From the NCBI RefSeq assembly GCF_900101495.1, contig NZ_FMUS01000009.1:62001-126000 (forward strand): 64,000 bases of DNA. Reading direction: 5' to 3'. Made by a program: the position numbers and the translations under genes. The DNA comes from Alkaliphilus peptidifermentans DSM 18978. Lineage in GTDB: Bacteria > Bacillota > Clostridia > Peptostreptococcales > Natronincolaceae. The notes beneath the pieces are model-generated. The model was not told where the DNA came from. It worked only from the letters and a program-made list of their open reading frames with translations, and did no database searches. Below are positions 24,989-35,830 of the stretch, one piece after another (the first letter of the stretch is position 1; the number at the start of each line of letters is the position of its first letter).

Positions 24989-27900
24989 TTTTCCCCTCCT
25001 CCTATATCAATTACCTCAAGAGAATCTATAGAAACTCGATTCTTTAAAATCTCCAGCATAGTTTTTACTGTATCTAAAGAGGTAAATACTTTAACTGAGG
25101 TGTCAACTGCTGTTCTACGTATTCTAAAACCATCACTTTTACTATCCCTTCCCTTTGTAGGGGTATTAATAATTAAATCTATAATGCCACTTCTTATTAA
25201 ATCCAAGATATTGGGAATACCCTCCTGTATCTTTTTAACCCTAGTAGCGGGTAAGCCATTGATTTCTAGAAATTTTGCTGTTCCTGTAGTAGCTACCAAT
25301 TCAAATCCTAGAGTTACAAATTCCTTTGCCAAAGGAAGAAATTCATCCTTATCTTGATCCTTTATGGTTACTAATATCTTGCCTTTTGGTGTTGGAAGCT
25401 TTACTCCTGAAGCAATAAACCCTTTATAAATGGCCTCTTGAAAGGTTTTTCCAACGCCTAGCACCTCTCCAGTGGACTTCATTTCTGGACCTAGGCTAAT
25501 CTCTGCCATAGGTAGTTTTTCGGTGGAAAATACAGGTACCTTCACTGCCACCAGCTTGGGTTTCTTGTATATTCCTGTGCCATACTCCAGCTGTTGTAGC
25601 TTTTCTCCAAGCATTATTTTTGTAGCAAGCTTTATAACAGGTACTCCACTAATCTTACTGATGTAGGGTACTGTTCTACTGGATCTTGGATTTACTTCAA
25701 TTATATATAACTCATATTGAAATTCTATGAATTGAATATTAATCATACCCTTAACCTTTAGGGCTTTAGCTACCCTTCTAGTATACTCTAATATTCTTTC
25801 TTCTATTTCTGGTGAGATATTATTGCTTGGATATATGGTAATACTGTCGCCGGAATGGACTCCTGCCCTTTCCAAATGCTCCATAACCCCTGGTATCAAA
25901 ACATCTTCACCATCACATATGGCATCAACCTCAATCTCCCTACCAAGTAAATACCTATCAATTAATACTGGGCTTTTCTTATCTCTCTGGAATGCCTCCT
26001 GAAGATAGTGTTGTAGCTCAACTTCATCATGGGTAATCTCCATGCCTTGTCCCCCCAGTACATAGGAGGGTCTAACCAATACTGGAAACCCAAGTTTTCT
26101 TGCTTCCTCTAATCCTTCTACCACATTCCATATCCCCTTACCCTTAGGTCTTGGAATCTTCAACTTTTCAAGCATATCGTCAAATTTTTCTCTATCCTCT
26201 GCCTCATCTATCTGCTGAGGTTGCGTTCCTAAAATTGGTATATTCATACTCTGTAAAAAGTTGGCCAATTTTATTGCTGTTTGCCCTCCAAACTGTAGCA
26301 CAACACCATCTGGTTTTTCTTTTTCAACAATATTTAGTACATCCTCCTCTGTTAATGGTTCAAAGTATAGCTTGTCGGATATATCAAAGTCTGTACTTAC
26401 TGTTTCTGGATTATTATTAACAATGATTGTCTCTATTCCCATCTCCCTAAGGGCCAGTACACAATGTACTGAGCAATAGTCAAACTCGATCCCTTGTCCT
26501 ATTCTGATTGGTCCAGAGCCCACCACCAACACTTTTTTCTTATCTGAAACTGCCACTTCATCAATCTGATCATAGGTGGAGTAATAGTAGGGGGAAATGG
26601 CATCAAATTCACCACCGCATGTATCAACCATTTTATATACTGCCTCAATACCGAAGCTTTGTCTAAGTTTATATATCTTCTGAGGAGATATTTTCATTAA
26701 ATCTGCCATTCCCTTATCAGAAAAGCCCTTTTTCTTTAGCCATAATAACCTATCGTAGTTGAGATCTTCAAGTCTGGTATTCTTTAGCTCCTCTTCCTCC
26801 ATAACAATATCCTTAATTTTTTCTATGAAAAAGGCATCCATCCCGGTAATTTCACAGACCTTATCTACCCTATAATTTCTTCTGAGCATTTCAGCAATAT
26901 CGAATATCCTCTCATCATCAGGAACCTGCACCCTTCTTTTTAGCTCCTCTAGGCTTTTTTCCTTAGAAGCTTCCCTTTCTAAATTATATTGTCCAATTTC
27001 CAATGAGCGGATTCCCTTCAGAAACGCTGCTTCAAAGTTGTTGGCTATTGCCATTGTTTCACCTGTTGCCATCATTTTTGTTCCTAGATTTTTAATTGCA
27101 CCCGTAAACTTCTCAAAGGGCCATTTAGGAATCTTAACAACAACATAATCTAGGGTAGGCTCAAAGCAGGCGTAGGTCTTACCAGTGACAGTATTTAATA
27201 TTTCATCCAAACGATAGCCCAAAGATATCTTGGCTGCAACCTTGGCAATTGGGTAACCTGTAACCTTTGAAGCTAAAGCAGAAGAACGACTTACCCTTGG
27301 GTTTATTTCAATAACTACATAATCAAGGCTTTTAGGGTGAAGGGCAAATTGAACATTACATCCCCCTTCAATTTTTATTGCATTAATTATGTCAATTGCT
27401 GCACTTCTCAACATTTGATACTCTTTATCGGTTAAAGTCTGGGATGGGGCCACCACAATACTGTCTCCAGTATGAACCCCTACAGGGTCAATATTCTCCA
27501 TATTACATACTGTAATACAATTACCTGCAGCATCCCTCATTACCTCGTATTCAATTTCCTTCCAACCCTTGATGGATTTTTCAATAAGCACCTGTCCTAC
27601 CCTGCTTAATTGAAGACCCTGAGAAAGTATTTCATGAAGAGCTTCCTTATCTTCGGCAATTCCTCCCCCACTTCCACCGAGGGTGTAGGCAGGCCTTACC
27701 ACTACAGGATAACCCAGTTCATCAGCGAATTTCAACCCTTCATCAAGATTTGTAAAAATTCCTCCTTCAATTACAGGCTGATTGATTCTTTCCATAAGCT
27801 GCTGAAATAATTCTCTATCTTCCCCCTCCTTAATAGCCGCGATGGAGGTCCCTATGATTCTTACATTATGCCTTTCCAAAACTCCTTTATCATGAAGCTC

Positions 27901-28200
27901 TACCGCTAAGTTTAATCCAGTCTGCCCCCCCATGCCTGCCAGAAGGCTATCGGGCATTTCTTTTTCGATTACCTTTTCAATAAACTCCACAGTCAGGGGC
28001 TCAATATATATTTTGTCAGCTATTTCTCTATCAGTCATTATTGTTGCAGGGTTACTATTAATTAGAACCACCTCAACCCCTTCTTCTTTAAGGGCTTTAC
28101 AGGCTTGCGTTCCTGCATAGTCAAATTCTGCTGCCTGCCCAATGACAATAGGTCCAGAACCAATTACTAGTACCTTCTTTATGCTGTTATCCCTTGGCAT
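24985..28200 (-). CDS. carB: Carbamoyl-phosphate synthase, large subunit
   Basis: The 1071-residue large subunit has two homologous ATP-grasp halves (first beginning [20 protein letters not shown], second [20 protein letters not shown]) and a C-terminal MGS-like regulatory domain ([31 protein letters not shown]). It makes carbamoyl phosphate for pyrimidines with CarA. It overlaps carA by 22 bp. Confidence 0.98.
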   Translation of the reverse strand: MPRDNSIKKVLVIGSGPIVIGQAAEFDYAGTQACKALKEEGVEVVLINSNPATIMTDREIADKIYIEPLTVEFIEKVIEKEMPDSLLAGMGGQTGLNLAVELHDKGVLERHNVRIIGTSIAAIKEGEDRELFQQLMERINQPVIEGGIFTNLDEGLKFADELGYPVVVRPAYTLGGSGGGIAEDKEALHEILSQGLQLSRVGQVLIEKSIKGWKEIEYEVMRDAAGNCITVCNMENIDPVGVHTGDSIVVAPSQTLTDKEYQMLRSAAIDIINAIKIEGGCNVQFALHPKSLDYVVIEINPRVSRSSALASKVTGYPIAKVAAKISLGYRLDEILNTVTGKTYACFEPTLDYVVVKIPKWPFEKFTGAIKNLGTKMMATGETMAIANNFEAAFLKGIRSLEIGQYNLEREASKEKSLEELKRRVQVPDDERIFDIAEMLRRNYRVDKVCEITGMDAFFIEKIKDIVMEEEELKNTRLEDLNYDRLLWLKKKGFSDKGMADLMKISPQKIYKLRQSFGIEAVYKMVDTCGGEFDAISPYYYSTYDQIDEVAVSDKKKVLVVGSGPIRIGQGIEFDYCSVHCVLALREMGIETIIVNNNPETVSTDFDISDKLYFEPLTEEDVLNIVEKEKPDGVVLQFGGQTAIKLANFLQSMNIPILGTQPQQIDEAEDREKFDDMLEKLKIPRPKGKGIWNVVEGLEEARKLGFPVLVRPSYVLGGQGMEITHDEVELQHYLQEAFQRDKKSPVLIDRYLLGREIEVDAICDGEDVLIPGVMEHLERAGVHSGDSITIYPSNNISPEIEERILEYTRRVAKALKVKGMINIQFIEFQYELYIIEVNPRSSRTVPYISKISGVPVIKLATKIMLGEKLQQLEYGTGIYKKPKLVAVKVPVFSTEKLPMAEISLGPEMKSTGEVLGVGKTFQEAIYKGFIASGVKLPTPKGKILVTIKDQDKDEFLPLAKEFVTLGFELVATTGTAKFLEINGLPATRVKKIQEGIPNILDLIRSGIIDLIINTPTKGRDSKSDGFRIRRTAVDTSVKVFTSLDTVKTMLEILKNRVSIDSLEVIDIGGGEK

Positions 28201-29264
28201 TGTTTATCCCCCTCCATCATTTTTATGAATCTATCAAATAAATAGTCGTTTTCTTTAGGTCCTGGTGAAGCTTCTGGGTGAAATTGAACACTAAATATAG
28301 GTAGCTCTTTGTGTTGAATTCCCTCTATTGAATTGTCATTAAGATTTATATGACTAACTACTATATCTGTGGGCAGGCTATTATGTTTAACTACATAGCC
28401 ATGATTTTGTGATGTTATATAAACCCTGTTGTTATTCAGATCCTTCACTGGGTGATTACAACCTCTATGACCAAACTTAAGCTTTTCAGTGTCTCCCCCT
28501 AAAGCAAGACTTAATAACTGATGCCCAAGGCATATACCAAAGACGGGTTTTTTATTTAATAATTCCTTTATAGTCTCTGTAATCTCTGGTAAATCCTTTG
28601 GATCACCAGGTCCGTTGGAAAGAAGTATTCCATCTGGATTTATTTTAAGAATTTCCATTGCTGTTGAGTAAGCTGGAAATACTGTAATACGACAATTTCT
28701 ATTTTTTAAGGAGCGTATTATGTTTCCCTTTATACCGTAGTCAATTACTGCAATATGTTTACCTACACCACCAATTTCATATACTTCTTTGGTGGTAACT
28801 TTTTTTACTGCATCGTTGTTTTGGAAGTCATCAAATCTTTTTCTGATTACCTCTTCTCTAATTTCTGCAATTGTTATAATACCCTTCATGGTGCCCTGTG
28901 TTCTTATGATTTTTGTTAGGGCCCGTGTATCAATTCCTTCAATTGCCATAATATGATGCTGTTTTAAATATCCGTCGATATCCATCTCACAGCGCCAATG
29001 ATTTGGTTTAACAGCCCTTTCCCTTACTATGAATCCCTTTACCTTTGGAGTAGCTGACTCAATATCCTCTAGATTAATTCCATAATTACCGATTAGTGGA
29101 TAGGTCATGGTTACAATTTGACCTGTATAGGAAGGGTCTGTTAGGATTTCTTGATATCCTGTCATGCCTGTGTTGAAAACAACCTCTCCCAATGCTTCAT
29201 CCAGATGTCCAAAGGCCTTACCCTGAAAGGTCATGCCGTTTTCTAAAATTAATGTTGCCTTCAT
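28179..29264 (-). CDS. carA: Carbamoyl-phosphate synthase, small (glutaminase) subunit
   Basis: The 361-residue CarA hydrolyses glutamine and passes ammonia to CarB. It shows the N-terminal [20 protein letters not shown] motif, the nucleophile [15 protein letters not shown] and the triad in [11 protein letters not shown]. The gene lies 32 bp after pyrF. Confidence 0.98.
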   Translation of the reverse strand: MKATLILENGMTFQGKAFGHLDEALGEVVFNTGMTGYQEILTDPSYTGQIVTMTYPLIGNYGINLEDIESATPKVKGFIVRERAVKPNHWRCEMDIDGYLKQHHIMAIEGIDTRALTKIIRTQGTMKGIITIAEIREEVIRKRFDDFQNNDAVKKVTTKEVYEIGGVGKHIAVIDYGIKGNIIRSLKNRNCRITVFPAYSTAMEILKINPDGILLSNGPGDPKDLPEITETIKELLNKKPVFGICLGHQLLSLALGGDTEKLKFGHRGCNHPVKDLNNNRVYITSQNHGYVVKHNSLPTDIVVSHINLNDNSIEGIQHKELPIFSVQFHPEASPGPKENDYLFDRFIKMMEGDKQCQGITA

Positions 29265-29296
29265 CTTTACACCTCTCCCTATAAATTTTTAGTCTT

Positions 29297-30232
29297 TTAG
29301 ACAATGGTATTTAGAACCTGCTGTAGGTCTAGCTTCATTTTTATGACTGCCTCTCTAGCTGCTTGGGCAAATTCCTTTTCGGTATACTTATTCTGATTCA
29401 CTTTATCATTATGAGCTGCTATTATTCCTCTGGATGAGTTGATAATCGCTCCTAATCCGTCCTTGTTAAAGCACCCTGCCAGGTCAGCTGCTGTTCCTCC
29501 CTGTGCACCATATCCTGGCACTAAAAAGTATGTGTGGGGCATTATCCTTCGTAAATTTTTAGCTTCCTCTGGGTGGGTAGCTCCAACTACTGCTCCGATA
29601 CTGCTGTAGCTCCTCTTCCCAATTAGTCCCTCTCCCCATTCCGAAACCAGTTGTCCCATTCTTTCATATAGCTTAATGCCACCCACCTCAAGATTTTGAA
29701 TCTGTCCACTGTTGGGATTTGAGGTCTTTACTAAAACAAATAATCCTTTATCATAATTACTGCAATCTGCCAGGAAGGGTTCTATTGAGTCATATCCAAG
29801 ATATGGGTTGATGGTAATTGAATCTTCTTTGTATATTTCAAACCTATCTCCTTCAATATCTACTTTTCCTATATGCCCATGGGAGTAAGCCTCTGCAGTG
29901 GATGCAATATCTCCCCTCTTTATATCTCCAATAATTATTAGTCCTTTTTGTTTGCAATACTCAATGGTTTCTATATATGCATCAATTCCATGGGACCCAT
30001 ATTGCTCGTACATTGCAATTTGAGGCTTCACTGCAGGTATTAAATCATAAATAGCATCAATGATTTCCTTATTAAAGTGTAAAAATGCTTTTGCAGCCCC
30101 CTTTGGTGTTTTTCCATGCTCTTCATAGCTTTCTTCTTTAATCCACTTTGGAATAAAGCTTAATCTTGGATCTAGGCCAACAACTGTTGGATTTTGTGTT
30201 TCTTCAATTTTTGCAATCAGACGATCTATCAT
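29297..30232 (-). CDS. pyrF: Orotidine 5'-phosphate decarboxylase, long form
   Basis: PyrF makes UMP. The 311-residue protein belongs to the longer PyrF subtype: VVGLDPRLSFIPKW, catalytic IIGDIKRGDIASTAEAY, and VPGYGAQGGTAADLAGCF near the end. A composite repeat separates it from pyrC. Confidence 0.95.
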   Translation of the reverse strand: MIDRLIAKIEETQNPTVVGLDPRLSFIPKWIKEESYEEHGKTPKGAAKAFLHFNKEIIDAIYDLIPAVKPQIAMYEQYGSHGIDAYIETIEYCKQKGLIIIGDIKRGDIASTAEAYSHGHIGKVDIEGDRFEIYKEDSITINPYLGYDSIEPFLADCSNYDKGLFVLVKTSNPNSGQIQNLEVGGIKLYERMGQLVSEWGEGLIGKRSYSSIGAVVGATHPEEAKNLRRIMPHTYFLVPGYGAQGGTAADLAGCFNKDGLGAIINSSRGIIAAHNDKVNQNKYTEKEFAQAAREAVIKMKLDLQQVLNTIV

Positions 30233-30249
30233 TTAAAAAACCTCCTTTA

Positions 30250-30372
30250 TATCAATTAGTAATGAATAATTAGTAATGAATAATTGTGGTGGAAATTTGC
30301 ATAACAAATTTCATTTCTTTATTTTTCATTCTCAATTTTCAGTTTTCAATTTTCAATTTTTATCCTTAACTC
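30250..30372. repeat. AT-rich composite repeat between pyrC and pyrF
   Basis: The gap holds direct repeats AATTAGTAATGAATAATT/AGTAATGAATAATT, a hairpin GAAATTTG-CATAA-CAAATTTC, and runs of TTTTCA/ATTTTTCAATTT. It ends in TTAACTCTCAAC, which supplies the pyrC stop codon. The same modules in the same order occur at 44850-45050, so this looks like a shorter member of a dispersed element family. Confidence 0.6.
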
Positions 30373-31664
30373 TCAACGGCCTTCAGTTTCCCATTTTGTA
30401 CCACTATCTTTCCCTCAACTATTGTGTGGATGACCTTCCCTTTAACTGGTCTTCCATGAAAGGGAGTATTTTTACTTTTTGACACAAAGCTATTTTTATT
30501 AATTTCATATTCTTCATTTGGATTAATTATTGTGATGTCAGCCCTATCACCTATCTTTAGACTTCCACCCTCTATTCCTAATAGCTTTGCTGGATTAGTG
30601 CTCATTTTCTCGATTAGCTGTGTGGGTGTTAATATTCCCTTATCTACTAGCTCAGTTAATCCTAATGCTACAGCCGTTTCCAGCCCAACAATACCAAAGG
30701 GTGCTTTTTCAAAACCTACAGCCTTTTCATCCTCATGATGGGGTGCATGGTCTGTAGCAATTATTTCTATTGTTCCATCCTTTAGACCCTTTATTAACTC
30801 TGCTACATCCTCAGAGCTCCTTAGGGGCGGGTTCATTTTAGTGTTGGGGTTTTTATCCTCTACCGCCTCCTCTGTAAGGGTAAAGTGATGGGGGCTGACC
30901 TCTGCAGTTACTTTTACTCCCCTTAGCTTAGCTTCTCTAACCAAATGTACTGAATCCTTGGTGCTGACATGACATAGGTGAAGCTTAGCTCCTGTTTTTT
31001 TAGCCAGGAGTATATCCCTTTCTGTAATAAGGTCTTCTGCCTCATTGGGTATTCCTTTTAAATTAAGGATATTATTCAGCTTCCCTTGATTCATAACTCC
31101 ATCACCGGCTATTTTATGATCCTCACAGTGGGAAAAGATAGTTACATTTAATTCAGCAGCTAGCTCCATTGCCCTTTCCATTAGCTCTATATTCATAACG
31201 GTTTTTCCATCTTCACTGATTCCACAAATCCCTGCCCTTTTAATTTCTTTAAGTGGCACCAGTTCTTTTCCCTGTTGACCTAAAGTAATGCTTCCAATGG
31301 GAAGAACTCTAACCAAGTCTGCTTCTCTAGATTTTTCTTGAATATAATCTACTACCTTAACAGAATCTATTACAGGATTTGTATTAGGCATACAACAGAT
31401 GGTTGTGAAGCCCCCCATTGCAGCACTGCGACTACCGGTTAAAATATTTTCCTTATGTTCAAACCCAGGCTCCCTCAGATGAACATGTACATCTATCAAT
31501 CCTGGTACCACCCAGCAGCCAGCAGCATCAATTTCTTCATCTGCCCTTACCAATATTTCTTGTTGAATATCTGCTATTTTTCCTTCAATAACTAGAACAT
31601 CTCCATGTATATCAGTATTTGTAGCTGGATCAAGTATGTGTCCATTTTTTATTAATAATTTCAT
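30366..31664 (-). CDS. pyrC: Dihydroorotase
   Basis: The 432-residue class I dihydroorotase has metal ligands in DVHVHLREPGFEHKE, HLCHVSTKDS and ATDHAPHHEDEK. First gene after the attenuator, with TTGGAAGGAGGACTACT before the ATG. Its last residues (AVES) and stop come from sequence that matches the edge of the composite repeat. Confidence 0.96.
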   Translation of the reverse strand: MKLLIKNGHILDPATNTDIHGDVLVIEGKIADIQQEILVRADEEIDAAGCWVVPGLIDVHVHLREPGFEHKENILTGSRSAAMGGFTTICCMPNTNPVIDSVKVVDYIQEKSREADLVRVLPIGSITLGQQGKELVPLKEIKRAGICGISEDGKTVMNIELMERAMELAAELNVTIFSHCEDHKIAGDGVMNQGKLNNILNLKGIPNEAEDLITERDILLAKKTGAKLHLCHVSTKDSVHLVREAKLRGVKVTAEVSPHHFTLTEEAVEDKNPNTKMNPPLRSSEDVAELIKGLKDGTIEIIATDHAPHHEDEKAVGFEKAPFGIVGLETAVALGLTELVDKGILTPTQLIEKMSTNPAKLLGIEGGSLKIGDRADITIINPNEEYEINKNSFVSKSKNTPFHGRPVKGKVIHTIVEGKIVVQNGKLKAVES

Positions 31665-31711
31665 AGTAGTCCTCCTTCCAATTCTTTTATTGTCTCAATT
31701 TTGTAATAATA

Positions 31712-31933
31712 CAAAAAGAGCAATGGAAAGAAGATATTAAATCTTCCTTCTATTGCTCTTAGCTTTTCCAGTATTTATTAAGTCAATGACAAAACCCAAC
31801 AACAGAGGCTTATTTTTTTCTGTAGTTAAGTTATCTATTTCTATATAATGTAATATTCCACAACAAAAAGACTGGGTAATATTTGATGGTCTCATTATCT
31901 TCATTCCTTCCTGGCCTCTCTGGACCAAATTAA
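31712..31933 (-). promoter_or_regulatory. PyrR-type attenuator of the pyr operon
   Basis: On the minus strand the leader carries GGTCCAGAGAGGCC (within 31906-31933), which matches the purine-loop hairpin bound by PyrR-UMP. About 150 bases later comes a strong intrinsic terminator, AAGAGCAAT/ATTGCTCTT (31717-31760) plus a TTTTTG run, just ahead of pyrC. High UMP should promote termination. The antiterminator pairing was not worked out. Between loop and terminator is an open frame (31737-31904). Confidence 0.8.
31737..31904 (-). CDS. Possible leader peptide in the pyr attenuator
   Basis: A 55-codon frame (MKIMRPSNITQSFCCGILHY...) begins at the foot of the PyrR loop, behind AGGAAGGA, and stops in the loop of the terminator hairpin. 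A second ATG at 31895 is better spaced. It resembles no protein I know. Known PyrR attenuators do not need a leader peptide, so the frame may be fortuitous, but its end inside the terminator is notable. Confidence 0.25.
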   Translation of the reverse strand: MKIMRPSNITQSFCCGILHYIEIDNLTTEKNKPLLLGFVIDLINTGKAKSNRRKI

Positions 31934-31954
31934 AGGTAGACACACATTTAGATA

Positions 31955-31983
31955 ATATTAGCATAGGATATTTTATATGTCAA
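31955..31983 (-). promoter_or_regulatory. Sigma-A promoter of the pyr operon
   Basis: Consensus TTGACA (31978-31983), 17-base spacer, TAATAT (31955-31960), just downstream of the TIM-barrel gene stop. Confidence 0.85.
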
Positions 31984-32000
31984 CTGGAAGAAGCAAACAA

Positions 32001-32813
32001 TTAAATTACCTTCAATATTCTCTTTAGTCGCTTCAAGGAAAGTAATGCCATCTCAATTGGCCTTACCTCAATAATATAACTGGTGTTTACATCTGCCATC
32101 TCCCTAAAAAAATCTAAAAAATCTACATCTCCAGTTCCAATCACCTGATGATCTGACTTACCATTGTTGTCATGTACATGACAGTTTTTAATGTAGCTCT
32201 TATGGCTTCGATAAAAGCTTTCTTGAAGTAGATTTCCGTAGGAGTGCCCAATATCCCATGTTAAGTAAAGATCCCCCATGGGCAAAAGCTCTGCTAGGAC
32301 ATCTGCCACTATAGTATTAAAGCTACTGTTATTTTCAATACATGGAAGTATTTTACCACGACAATAGTCCCGTATCTCTATAAGGCTCTCCTTAAAAATT
32401 CTAGAAAATTCTTCTGGATAAGCCTCTATTAGTGTCATTTTTCTATCTGTCATTGTAAATACAACTGTTTCACCTGGATGTATGGTTATTTTACTACCAC
32501 CTGTTTCATAGATGAAGTCTATACATTCCTTTAGCCTTTCCATAGCCGCCTTTCTTATATGGGAGTGGAGCTGATATAGAGAAATATCCTCTGGTGCATG
32601 AAAGGTTATATGAATTTCCTTTTCGTCAGCATATTTCTTAATTTTTTTCCTATCTCCTTGGCTATATTTTTCAGGGAAAAAGCAAGGAATGTTGAGATTG
32701 ATTTCTATAGCTGTAAGACCATGCTGAGATGCTAATTCCAATGCTTCAAATATATCTTTAGCATCTGTTGTAATTGCAAACCCCATTGGTTTAGGAATTC
32801 CCTTTTCCTTCAT
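32001..32813 (-). CDS. Xylose-isomerase-like TIM-barrel protein
   Basis: The 270-residue product belongs to the sugar phosphate isomerase/AP-endonuclease-2 superfamily. Candidate metal ligands are His in ITIHPGE, Glu in PCIENNSSF, Asp/His in TWDIGHSYG, His in CHVHDNNG and Glu in YIIEVRP. The substrate is not predictable. It lies 9 bp after the dehydrogenase gene and so should be under the serA T-box. Confidence 0.8.
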   Translation of the reverse strand: MKEKGIPKPMGFAITTDAKDIFEALELASQHGLTAIEINLNIPCFFPEKYSQGDRKKIKKYADEKEIHITFHAPEDISLYQLHSHIRKAAMERLKECIDFIYETGGSKITIHPGETVVFTMTDRKMTLIEAYPEEFSRIFKESLIEIRDYCRGKILPCIENNSSFNTIVADVLAELLPMGDLYLTWDIGHSYGNLLQESFYRSHKSYIKNCHVHDNNGKSDHQVIGTGDVDFLDFFREMADVNTSYIIEVRPIEMALLSLKRLKRILKVI

Positions 32814-32822
32814 ATTCTCCTC

Positions 32823-33902
32823 CTAAGCCTTTATTAATTTTGCCAGTTTACCACATATGGCATCTCCTACTTCCTGAGTTGTGGCTGTTCCACCTAGGTC
32901 TGGCGTTAAGCTTTCTCCCTCTTGAAGTAGCTGAGTAACTGCAGTAATTATTTCATCTGCCTCCACCTTCAATAGAAAATCCAGCATCATTTTCACCGTC
33001 CATACCATTGCAATAGGATTAGCCACCCCTTTTCCTGCCAAAACTGGGGCTGATCCATGAACCGGCTCAAACATGGAGGGATATTCTCCTTCGGGGTTGA
33101 GATTTCCACTGGCTGCAAAACCAAGCCCACCCTGAAGAGCTGCCCCTAGATCTGTTATAATATCACCGAATAAATTTGATGCCACAAGCACATCGTATGC
33201 CTCCGGCTTCTGAATGAAATACATTGTAATAGCATCTACATGTATAGTTTCGGTTTGAATATCTTGATGCTTTAATGCTGTCTCGTTGAAAATTTTGTCC
33301 CAAAACACCATACTATAGTTTAGTGCGTTGGACTTTGTTACGTTTGTCAACTTTCTTTTGCCATTTCGTTCTTCAGCCAGCTGAAATGCATATTCCATAA
33401 CCTTTTCAGTGTTTTTTCTTGTAAATACTGAGGTTTGAAGGGCTATTTCCTCTGGTTTATCAGGGAAGCGAATTCCACCCACCCCAGAGTATTCCCCCTC
33501 AACATTTTCTCTAACTACTACAAAATCAATATCCTGAGGCCCCTTTCCCTTTAAAGGACATGGTGCCCCTGGCAAAAGCTTAACTGGTCTTAAATTTATA
33601 TATTGATTGAAGCTTTGTCTTATATTAATTAAAAGCCCATGTAGGGAAATATGGTCTGGAACATTTGGGAATCCCACGGCGCCCAATAATATTGCATCAA
33701 ACTTTTTTAGTTTTTCAAGACCATCATCATCCATCATTTTCCCTGTTTTTAAATAATATTCACATCCCCATGGAAAGGTTTCATAGGCAAACTTTATATT
33801 ACCCTTCAAGGAAGCGTAGCAATCTAGTACCTTGATCCCTTCTGTCATTACTTCGCCACCTATTCCATCACCAGGTATTACTGCTATCTTATATGTTTTC
33901 AT
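32823..33902 (-). CDS. Tartrate/D-malate (isopropylmalate-type) dehydrogenase
   Basis: This 359-residue NAD-dependent beta-decarboxylating dehydrogenase has PGDGIGGEVM, WGCEYYLKTGKMMDDDG, GAVGFPNVPDHISLHGLLI, FNQYINLRPV, VVVRENVEGEYSGVGG and ASNLFGDIITDLGAA. The CEYYLKTGKMM and VPDHISLHGL segments favour the tartrate/D-malate branch over LeuB. No leuA, leuC or leuD is nearby. It lies 14 bp after serA, which suggests a role tied to serine or hydroxyacid metabolism. The substrate is inferred. Confidence 0.85.
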   Translation of the reverse strand: MKTYKIAVIPGDGIGGEVMTEGIKVLDCYASLKGNIKFAYETFPWGCEYYLKTGKMMDDDGLEKLKKFDAILLGAVGFPNVPDHISLHGLLINIRQSFNQYINLRPVKLLPGAPCPLKGKGPQDIDFVVVRENVEGEYSGVGGIRFPDKPEEIALQTSVFTRKNTEKVMEYAFQLAEERNGKRKLTNVTKSNALNYSMVFWDKIFNETALKHQDIQTETIHVDAITMYFIQKPEAYDVLVASNLFGDIITDLGAALQGGLGFAASGNLNPEGEYPSMFEPVHGSAPVLAGKGVANPIAMVWTVKMMLDFLLKVEADEIITAVTQLLQEGESLTPDLGGTATTQEVGDAICGKLAKLIKA

Positions 33903-33916
33903 TTTAAATTCCCCCC

Positions 33917-35497
33917 TTAAAGCTTAATAAATTTAATTCTTGATATTCCATCTATGTTTTTAATTTGTTCTTTTTCTTCCTTTGAAACCTCTGAGTCGAT
34001 GGTTAAAAACATCATAGCATTCTTTCCCTTTAAATTACGACTGACTTGCATAGTGGCTATATTTATATTACGTTTCCCTAAGAGGGTTCCTATCTGACCT
34101 ATCATACCAGGCTGATCTTGATTTTCTGCCACAAGCATATACTTAGTTGGCGATACATCAAATTCAAAGCCATTAACTTCAACAATACGTGGCTCTTCTT
34201 TACCAAATATTGTACCGCTATAGGTATACTCCTTTTTATTTGTAATGATCCTAACTTGAACTAGATTCAGGTAGTTTCCGATTTCTGTTGTTTTGCTCTC
34301 AGTAACCATAACTCCCCTTTGCTTAGCTGTTAACATTGCATTTACGTAATTAACCCTCTCCATTAATACAGGTTCAAATAAGCCCTTTAATACAGCAAGG
34401 GTTATTACTTCTGTTTCCTGCTTTGCAATTTCACCGCTGTAAACAACTTCAACTTGCTTTACAGCCTCCTTTTCCAGTTGGTGATATAGTCTTCCCAAGG
34501 TTTCACCCAGCTTCAAGAAGGCCCTTAAACCATCTACCTCTTGATGATGTAGAGTTGGAAGATTAACAGCATTTGGTACCATTTCTCCCCTTAAGGCACT
34601 TATTACTTCCTCTGCTATGGTGATTCCTACATTATCTTGAGCTTCCACTGTATCTGCACCAAGGTGTGGTGTATTTACTACATTCTTTAATTCCAATAAA
34701 GGAGATGTTGTGTTGGGTTCTTGTACTAGAACATCAATACCAGCATAAGCTACAGTCCCATCCTCTATAGCCTTAACCAATGCATCTTCATCGACAATTC
34801 CCCCCCTAGCACAATTAACAACTACAATACCTTTTTTAGCTATCCTAAAGGCCTCTTCACCAATCATCCCAAAGGTTTCTTCAGTTTTTGGGGTATGAAG
34901 GGTTATGAAGTCTGACTCCCTTACTAAATCTTCAAGGATTTCCTTCTTTTCCACCCCAAACTTTTTAAATCTTTCATCTGTAATATATGGATCATATGCA
35001 ATAGTCTTCATGCCAAAGGCTTGCAGTCGTGTTGCCACCAGTGAACCTATTCTTCCCAACCCTACAATACCAACGGTTTTTCCATTAAGTTCTATCCCTT
35101 TAAAGCCCTTACGATCCCATACCTTACTTCTTAATAGTGCATCAGCCTGAGTTATATTTCTGCAGGAGGCTAATAAAAGTCCAATTGACATTTCTGCTGC
35201 TGAAACTGAATTAGCATCAGGTGTATTGACAACAATGATGCCTCTCTTAGTGGCACCTTCAATCTCAATATTATCTATACCATTACCTGCTCTACCAACA
35301 ACCTTTAGATTACCAGCTCTTTCATAAAGCTCCTCATCTACCTTTGTTACACTTCTTACCACCAAAGCATCGTATTCAGCTATTATTTCCAGCAGATGCT
35401 CCCTATTAATACCTACCATTTCATCCACAATGGCCCCCGACTGTAGCATAGCGTCTATTCCTTTTGTAGCAATTTTTTCTGTTACTAAAATCTTCAA
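33917..35497 (-). CDS. serA: D-3-phosphoglycerate dehydrogenase
   Basis: The first enzyme of serine biosynthesis. The 526-residue long form has the NAD fold GKTVGIVGLGRIGSLVA, catalytic Arg in NCARGGIVDEDAL, the Glu in the PNTTSPL region, and His in NTPHLGADT. An intervening domain and a C-terminal ACT domain (MLVAENQDQPGMIGQIGTLL) follow. It is preceded by a T-box leader with a Ser codon. serC and serB are not in the window. Confidence 0.96.
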   Translation of the reverse strand: MKILVTEKIATKGIDAMLQSGAIVDEMVGINREHLLEIIAEYDALVVRSVTKVDEELYERAGNLKVVGRAGNGIDNIEIEGATKRGIIVVNTPDANSVSAAEMSIGLLLASCRNITQADALLRSKVWDRKGFKGIELNGKTVGIVGLGRIGSLVATRLQAFGMKTIAYDPYITDERFKKFGVEKKEILEDLVRESDFITLHTPKTEETFGMIGEEAFRIAKKGIVVVNCARGGIVDEDALVKAIEDGTVAYAGIDVLVQEPNTTSPLLELKNVVNTPHLGADTVEAQDNVGITIAEEVISALRGEMVPNAVNLPTLHHQEVDGLRAFLKLGETLGRLYHQLEKEAVKQVEVVYSGEIAKQETEVITLAVLKGLFEPVLMERVNYVNAMLTAKQRGVMVTESKTTEIGNYLNLVQVRIITNKKEYTYSGTIFGKEEPRIVEVNGFEFDVSPTKYMLVAENQDQPGMIGQIGTLLGKRNINIATMQVSRNLKGKNAMMFLTIDSEVSKEEKEQIKNIDGISRIKFIKL

Positions 35498-35576
35498 ACT
35501 AAACTCCCCCTTTAAGTTTTCTTAATTCTTTAGCGATTTAATTGATTATCACTTTATTTTGATAAATTAAAATGTA

Positions 35577-35800
35577 TAAAATAAAACTCCTATCTTTGGC
35601 TATTGCCAAGGACGGGAGCTTACTCACGTGGTACCACCTTGTTTTTTCATTTCATTTATGAACTCTTGATTTTAACGGTTCCACCGAAATAGGTTATTTC
35701 CCCATCTGCTCTAGGGTAGATTCAACATCAATGGATACCAATTTCCACCAACCATTGGCTCTCTATAATTCCTTTAGATGCATACTATTCCCCTTCATTG
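35577..35800 (-). promoter_or_regulatory. T-box riboswitch (probable serine specifier) before serA
   Basis: The minus strand has the conserved T-box AAGGTGGTACCACG (35626-35640), stem-I features AGAGAGCCAATGGTTGGTG, and a specifier region GAA-UCU-ACC (UCU at 35718-35720, a Ser codon). It ends with a terminator stem CTCCCGTCCTTGGC/GCCAAAGATAGGAG followed by TTTTATTTT. Uncharged tRNA-Ser should turn on serA and the genes behind it. The specifier assignment is by position and by fit with serA. Confidence 0.88.
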
Positions 35801-35830
35801 CATTTAATGAATAAATATGTATTTCTATGT

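Noticed and set aside
32823-33902. Calling the dehydrogenase leuB
   Set aside because: Sequence segments favour the tartrate/D-malate branch and no other leucine gene is adjacent.
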